DNA from: Botryosphaeria dothidea
Taxonomy: Eukaryota; Ascomycota; Dothideomycetes; Botryosphaeriales; Botryosphaeriaceae
Reading direction: 5' to 3'
DNA: 64,000 bases
NCBI GenBank assembly: GCA_011503125.2
Contig: WWBZ02000011.1
Coordinates: 248,001-312,000, forward strand
A model generated the notes under the pieces. The model worked only from the letters and a program-made list of their open reading frames with translations. It made no database searches and was not told the origin of the DNA. Below, one piece after another: positions 58,764 through 64,000 of the stretch. The position numbers and the translations under genes are program-made. How positions within the stretch are numbered: position 1 is the first letter of the stretch; the number at the start of each line of letters is the position of its first letter.

Positions 58764-59981
58764 ATGGCAACACTCACGCCCGCCTCAGCGGTATGCCCCC
58801 CGCCCATTGACCCTCCTCCGCTCCTCCCGCGCTGACCCCAACCCATCTCCCAGGCGGCCCTCGCCCGCCTCCGCGCCTACAAGCCGCCGCCAACACAATA
58901 CTTTAACCTGCCGCTCGCCCGCCGTGCCGCCGTGCTGATCCTGCTCTTCGCCGACAAGCGCGGCGACCTGCGCGTTGTCCTGACCATGCGCGCCGCCGGC
59001 ATGAACACCTACGCCGGCCACGCCGCCCTGCCCGGAGGTATACCAAAACCACCTCTCCCCGGTCCCCGCGACCCGTCCCTCCCCATATCCACCCCCGCGC
59101 GCACTGACATCCCACCAGGCCGCGCCGACGCCCTCGCCGAAACGCCCTTCCAGACCGCCCGCCGCGAAGCCTTCGAGGAGATCGGCCTGCCCCTCTCGGA
59201 CGCCAAGCTCCCGCCGCCCTTCCGCGTCGAGCACCTGTGCCAGATGCCCGCCAACCTCGCGCGCACCGAGCTGGGCGTGCGCCCCTGCGTCGCCTACCTC
59301 GCCGCCGACCGCCCCGCCCCGTCGCCGCCCGCGTCGCCCGCCACTCCCGCCGTCCTCTCGTCGAACGGCGGCGGCGCACCGCTGGCGGCCGAGGACGTGC
59401 TCATCCCGCGCCTCTCGGCGCAGGAGGTCGCCGCCGTGTTCACGGCGCCGTTTCATAAGTTCCTGTCGGCTGTTGATGAGGTGGGCGCGAGTGCGGGGGA
59501 GGCTGAGGCGGGGGTCGAGGCGGCCGGGTTCCCGGCGGCGTGGTATCAGGGGCAGTGGACGGACTGGCACGAGAGCAGGTGGCGGATGCACAACTTTTAC
59601 GTGCCGGTCAAGGGGCAGGCTGTTGCGCGGCCGAGAGGGGCCAAGAAGGAGGAGAATGTCGCGGGGAAAGCAGAGGAGGAGGAGAGGCCGAGGAAGAGGC
59701 CGAGGAGGGCGGCGGGGAGCAGCAGTAAGGATCCGCTGGCTGATCCGCCGAAGGATCCGTTGGCGGATGCGGAGCGGTTTCGGGTGTTTGGGATGACGGC
59801 GAGGATACTGGTGGATGCCGCGAGGGTGGCGTATGATGAGGAGCCGCAGTTCGAGCATAATTCGCACTTTGGTGACGAGGATATGATTTTGCGGCTGTTG
59901 AAGATGGGCAGGCTGAGTTCTGAGAGGAAGAAAGGTGATGTGCTCACCAGGGAGGTGTTGAGAGAGGCGGCGAAGCTTTAG
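58764..59981 (+). CDS. Nudix hydrolase, Pcd1-like CoA diphosphatase
   Basis: A 357-residue product from exons 58764-58790, 58854-59037 and 59119-59981. I chose the ATG at 58764 (MATLTPASA) because it alone joins exon 2 in frame. The sequence is that of fungal peroxisomal coenzyme A diphosphatases: AALARLRAYKPPP, LILLFADKRGDLRVVLTMR, TYAGHAALPGG, then ADALAETPFQTARREAFEEIGLP (Nudix box, with the REUXEE acids intact). Such enzymes cleave CoA and its oxidised derivatives. An unusual acidic-basic insertion (about residues 255-300; contains EERPRKRPRRAAG) sits before the final ERFRVFGMT part and looks like a nuclear-localisation-type patch or linker. Confidence 0.88.
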
Positions 59982-60492
59982 GCTGATGAATTTCCTAGAT
60001 GACAACGAGGCATGACCGTATTTGAATCTATTCAATGATCGAACGAACATGAAGACGGTGGTGTCTCATTCTTTATTCTCATATCATGCAGCTCCTTTCT
60101 TCGCCCAATCTGCTGTCAAGGCTTGGGTCGGGGCCAAATAGAATAGTCTTTATGATGGTAAGAATACCATCGGAATAGACGCATAGAATCGTTTTGGAAG
60201 CCTTGGAGACCATGTAATGAGATGTTTGATTTTGGTAGACCTCTGAATTCCATTGCTCCTTAAATGTCCTTATCCGGTGACGTAGCGGCTCGGGCTAACT
60301 TCGAACCGATGTAGGCTATCTTAACACAGACCGTCGTACTCTCAACGCTCTCCCGTCAACCACGCTTGACACCCTGGACTTCCCGAAACATTGGACAAAC
60401 ACCATCAAACTCCAGTCCCCCTGCGCTCATCGTCGTCAACATACAATGTCTTCTGCCCGCCGTAGCATCGGCATTGGCTGTATAATCTCAAC
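59982..60492. other. Intergenic, promoter of second Zn2Cys6 gene
   Basis: AT-richer than the flanks; no gene or repeat is recognised. Confidence 0.5.
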
Positions 60493-61749
60493 ATGAAGGC
60501 CTCGAGGTATGCCACTTCCCGGCAAAAAGCCTGCCTGCACTGTTCGACTGCCAAGGCAAAATGTGATCGCAAAGCAGACCGCTGCACCAGATGCACTCTA
60601 AGAGGCCTTTCTTGCACTTATCCTCAAAAATCACCAGCTGAAAGCCCGGCACATCCTACAAGTCACAACGGAAACCCAGTATCCAGCTTTTCTACATCCA
60701 GCCAGGATTCGACAGTTGGATCAGCGCAGTCAATTGATAGTATCAGCCCAGCTAATACCTCTTCAACGACATTCGCTGGGAGCCAAATCCTGGAGGATCC
60801 ACGGCCGAACGACATGAGCTACTTGTCTACGAATATGGCGACGCCTGAATTTTCAGACCTTGAGCTCTTCTGCCCCATCAATGTGGACGACATCAGGAAC
60901 CGTTGGCTCAATTCTTACGTCCCCGTTCCCGGACAGAAGGTCAAATCATACCCGCCCTCCATCACAGCCTTGATCTACAGGATCCTCAAGTCCTATGCAG
61001 GCATCACGGTCCGCGGCCGCGGCGTTCCACCCTTCGTGCACACCTCCCAGCTGGCGCCAGAATCAACAAGACCGCCACTCTCCACATGCCTGACGCTGGT
61101 CCGCATCTGCGAAAAACCCCTGCCCGGCAGCCAAACCACCGCCGCAGACGTCCTCCAACGAGAGATGAACGTTCTCTACGACCAACACGCAACATACGAC
61201 GACACGGCCCTGCTCGCCGCCTTCCAAGCCTACCTCATCTACTCCATCGTGCTCTTCTTCAAGCTCGACCACGGCGCCAGCCCCTTCCTCCGCCAGGCCA
61301 TGACGAACCTGCAGGACCTCGCCTGCTCGACCAGCCGCCGCGGCCTCGTGTGCACGGCGGAGCAGCAGCGCGCGCGGCCTCGGTGGGAGGCGTGGGTCGT
61401 CGCGGAGGCGAAGCGGCGCGCGCTGTTCGTCATGTACCTGTTCGACAGCATGTTGCTGGCGCAGGACGGGCTGCCGACTTTCTTCGGGACCGAGCTGGAG
61501 GGGCTGCCTGCGCCGGCCAGCCGGGCGTTGTGGAAGGCCGGCTCGCGAGAGGAGTGGGAGGCGGCGTATAACGTGCATCTGGCGGACTGGCCGCACGGCT
61601 TGCGGATCGACGAGCTTTGGCCGATCCCCGCGCAGCTGGATGACTCGGGCGTTCTTGAGAGGCGGTGCAGAGTGGATCGGTGGCTGGAGGAGGTGGATGA
61701 GTTCGGGACGATGCTCTATGCGATCACGAGCTGCACGCATGGTGGCTGA
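60493..61749 (+). CDS. Zn2Cys6 transcription factor, short form
   Basis: A single-exon 418-residue protein starting at the ATG at 60493. The N-terminal zinc cluster has Cys at residues 14, 17, 24, 31, 34 and 41 (ACLHCSTAKAKC, RCTRCTLRGLSC). A Ser/Thr-rich linker follows. The rest is the regulatory region of AflR/other pathway-type regulators: WLNSYVPVPGQKVKSYPPSI, ALLAAFQAYLIYSIVLFFKLDH, AEAKRRALFVMYLFDSMLLAQDG. It is shorter than the factor at 51414-54110. Genes of this size often sit in catabolic or secondary-metabolite clusters. No intron is required. Target genes are unknown. Confidence 0.88.
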   Translation: MKASRYATSRQKACLHCSTAKAKCDRKADRCTRCTLRGLSCTYPQKSPAESPAHPTSHNGNPVSSFSTSSQDSTVGSAQSIDSISPANTSSTTFAGSQILEDPRPNDMSYLSTNMATPEFSDLELFCPINVDDIRNRWLNSYVPVPGQKVKSYPPSITALIYRILKSYAGITVRGRGVPPFVHTSQLAPESTRPPLSTCLTLVRICEKPLPGSQTTAADVLQREMNVLYDQHATYDDTALLAAFQAYLIYSIVLFFKLDHGASPFLRQAMTNLQDLACSTSRRGLVCTAEQQRARPRWEAWVVAEAKRRALFVMYLFDSMLLAQDGLPTFFGTELEGLPAPASRALWKAGSREEWEAAYNVHLADWPHGLRIDELWPIPAQLDDSGVLERRCRVDRWLEEVDEFGTMLYAITSCTHGG

Positions 61750-61884
61750 TGCTGCTGTCACCGCCAATGCTGCCCAGAGAATCTCAAAACGGTAACACCG
61801 GTCAAACCGCTTCTTCACCCCCTCTTTTGAAGGCAGTTGCCGGTTCAGGATTACAGCAATGCAATTGTTACGGCTATGGACCAG

Positions 61885-62571
61885 CTACGATTGCTCCAAC
61901 ATCTGCAACGCCTCGTCGAGGGAGATTGGGCTCAAATTCATCTTCGGCAGGAGGGTGTCCAGCATGGCCTTGGAGAACTCAGGATTCCCGTCCGGTGGCA
62001 ATTCCAACACGTTGTCCGAGATGACGTAGATATTGTAGTCGAGATCGAATAGGCGGTACACCGTGCTCATGACGACACCGGAGAGGCTGAGTCCGGACTG
62101 TCATGGCCCTTGTCAGCTCCCATTGTAAGGAGGGATTTGATGACGTACTATTATTATGGTGTCGATATTCTGCGCCTTCAGAATTTGCTCCAGTCTGTTG
62201 GCAGCGCCGCCGTACCATCTCGTTTTCTGAAGAGTGATATCCTTCTCGTCAACGGTAAAGTCGGAGGCTATCTGTACGCCCGGGGAGCCGGCAGGAAACG
62301 AACCAAAGCTTTTTACAAGCTTGGTGAACGGAGCGTCTTTGGCCAATTCCGGCTCGGTGGGTTCGAAGAAGAGACTCGTAAAGATAGTGAGTGGCCGCGG
62401 ATACTTTTCATGGACCGCATCGTTCCAGCGCGAACAGCTAGAAATGAATGCCTGTCCTGCAGAAGTGTCCTTGACGGCTTCAATGAGAATGCTCATCAAA
62501 TCCAGATTGAGGACGCAGTAATTTTTGCCGAAGTTTGAGGGGCCTGCGGCGAATTGCTGCGTAGGAGCCAT
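61885..62571 (-). CDS. Isochorismatase-like hydrolase
   Basis: A 211-residue protein from exons 62149-62571 and 61885-62097 (intron 62098-62148). It matches fungal isochorismatase-family hydrolases: NYCVLNLDLMSILIEAV, ASDFTVDEKDITLQKTRWYGG, LEQILKAQNIDTIIISGLSLSGVVMSTVYRLFDLDYNIYVISDNVLELP. In family members the nucleophile is a Cys near the SGLSLSG position; here residues 145 and 147 are Ser. A Lys of the triad (LQKTRW) is present. This sub-group could be a different hydrolase or be inactive. It is convergent with the Zn2Cys6 gene at 60493. Confidence 0.82.
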
Positions 62572-62973
62572 TGTCGGGAGGTCGTTTCTGAGCGTACACT
62601 GGCCGCGCCCTTGAGGCTAGTTTACAACGCAGCTTCAATGTGGCACTGGGTTTCCGGGAGCTCACCACTCCACAGGTGGGGCCAAACACGCCATGATTGG
62701 CTGGTGCTGTGGGATTGAGAGCTCAGCTCCGGACATTCCAGCTGTCAACTCCGGCAGCCCGCCGCACTACTGGGCTGAGCAGGCTCTGATTGGCTGTATG
62801 CCAGGGATAGCCTGCACCTCCCAACGTTCAACTCCGGACCTCCTCAGCTCGCCTCCGATCTGCCCTGGGTTCATGAGATGGTATATGAGAGACAGGTGCT
62901 CTTTTAATCTTCGCTCCATACGCCCATCGAGCAATAGTACGTCGAATTGCATCTCACGACAACCGAAAAGACC
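62572..62973. other. Divergent promoter of isochorismatase-like and MFS genes
   Basis: The two genes start back-to-back with 402 bp between their ATG codons. Several CTCCGGAC/GCTCAG-type short motifs repeat between 62720 and 62840 (for example CAGCTCCGGACATTCCAG and CAACTCCGG). They could be binding sites for a regulator; this is a visual impression only. Confidence 0.4.
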
Positions 62974-64000
62974 ATGGCCGCCGCAGACCAACCTGGAGAA
63001 GGTCCAGCTGTCACGCCAAGCACGCCATCGCAATCCTCACAGCCAGCACCACCGGTATCACCACCAACTCCAGAGGAGCCGTACAGCATCTTCGACAGGC
63101 GACAGAAGGCTCTCATCGTCCTCCTTGTTTCAACTGCTGCAACATGTGAGCCCATGATTGCAATAGCCACGGCGTATTCACTTCGCTGATAGAAGAATAG
63201 TCTCCGGTTTCGCGTCGAACATCTATTTCCCTGCGCTTCCGACAATCGCCAAAGACCTCGATGTCTCTGTGGAGCTGGTCAATCTCACGGTCACCTCATA
63301 CCTCATTTTCCAGGGCATAGCGCCCAGTCTCTGGGGGCCTATATCCGATGTCAAGGGCCGCCGAGTTGCGTACTGCTGTACCTTTCTCGTGTTTCTTGCT
63401 GCATGCATTGGCTTGGCGGAGACGAAGAACTATGCTACTCTGATAGTCCTCAGATGTCTACAAAGCACCGGTAGCGCAAGCACAATCGCCATCGGGTCTG
63501 GAGTCATCGGTGACATCACCACTCGTGCCGAGCGCGGAGGCTTCATGGGCATCTTCCAGGCAGGGCTGCTGATGCCTGTTGCCGTCGGTCCAGTCATCGG
63601 AGGCGCCCTGGCCGGATCTTTGGGATGGCGGTCCATCTTCTGGTTCCTGACCATCTACAGCGCCGCCTTCCTGCTGCTCCTGCTCCTCACCCTGCCCGAA
63701 ACCCTGCGCTCCATCGTCGCCAACGGCAGCCGCACCCCACCCAGCCCAATCGCCCGCTACCCGCTCTGCATCTACCAGAAAGCCACCACGATCTCCTGGA
63801 GCCCCGAAGCCACGCCGCCGCAGCCCGCAGCACGCAAGCGCATCGACGTCACCGGCCCCTTCCGCATCCTCGTCAGCAAGCACGCCGCCCCCATCATCGT
63901 CTTCCTCGCCATCCACTATGCCGTCTGGCAGATGAGCATCACCGCCATGTCCTCGCTCTTCGCCTCGCGCTACGGCCTCTCCGAGACGCACATCGGCCTC
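62974..64000 (+). CDS. MFS transporter, DHA1-type (3' end outside window)
   Basis: Exons 62974-63145 and 63201 to beyond the window. The N-terminus is a Pro/Ser/Gln-rich cytosolic segment of about 40 residues. The membrane domain then follows with FSGFASNIYFPALPTIAKDL, the MFS A-motif region (GPISDVKGRRVAY), GVIGDITTRAERGGFMGIFQAGLLMPVAVGPVIGGAL and LGWRSIFWFL. This is the pattern of drug:H+ antiporter-1 and related quinidine/organic-anion exporters. A cytosolic loop after segment 6 is present (residues rich in Pro/Thr). Cut by the window end before segment 8. The likely role is export of a metabolite or toxin. Confidence 0.85.

Noticed and set aside
1..64000. tRNA, rRNA genes or CRISPR arrays
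   Set aside because: I looked for tRNA T-loop-like sequences and regular spaced repeats by eye and found none; no rRNA sequence was recognised.

Overview
The window is nuclear DNA of a filamentous ascomycete (Pezizomycotina). The grounds are dense genes on both strands, introns mostly of 50-80 bp with GT/AG ends, Zn2Cys6 regulators, hydrolase-NACHT-ankyrin NLR proteins, DUF7580 and DUF2406 proteins, and transposons whose stop codons look like repeat-induced point mutation (RIP). I cannot place it below subphylum with confidence. Exon models were made by hand from splice signals and from family resemblance recalled without any database search. Reading frames were checked across every junction I report.

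Layout. 1-4.6 kb: the 3' part of NPL4 and a secreted histidine acid phosphatase. 5.2-30 kb: an accessory compartment. It holds a broken short-chain dehydrogenase, a degraded NLR gene (6.2-9.7 kb), a 9.2-kb LINE-type element (10.9-20.2 kb) with a Copia LTR retrotransposon inserted in its ORF (13.9-19.3 kb), a GNAT acetyltransferase, an AsaB/CmcJ-like oxidoreductase, an NLR gene that reads intact (23.0-27.0 kb), and fragments of DUF7580 and C2H2 genes. 30-34 kb: about 4 kb with no gene I can support. 34-50 kb: mostly housekeeping. It has a small cysteine-rich secreted protein, calnexin, methylmalonate-semialdehyde dehydrogenase, a Fun30-type SNF2 remodeller, VMA21 and a DUF2406 protein. 51-64 kb: a run of metabolic and regulatory genes. 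They are a Zn2Cys6 factor, a dienelactone-hydrolase/SnoaL fusion, an HpcH/HpaI-like protein, a Nudix CoA diphosphatase, a second Zn2Cys6 factor, an isochorismatase-like hydrolase and the start of an MFS exporter.

How the parts fit. NPL4, calnexin, VMA21 and the Fun30 remodeller are conserved cell-biology genes flanking a variable island. The island combines NLR-type (STAND) genes, their decayed relatives and RIP-marked transposons, an arrangement common in fungal self/non-self recognition loci. The right-hand run could be a small catabolic or secondary-metabolite cluster with its own regulators and exporter, but this rests only on gene proximity and family type.
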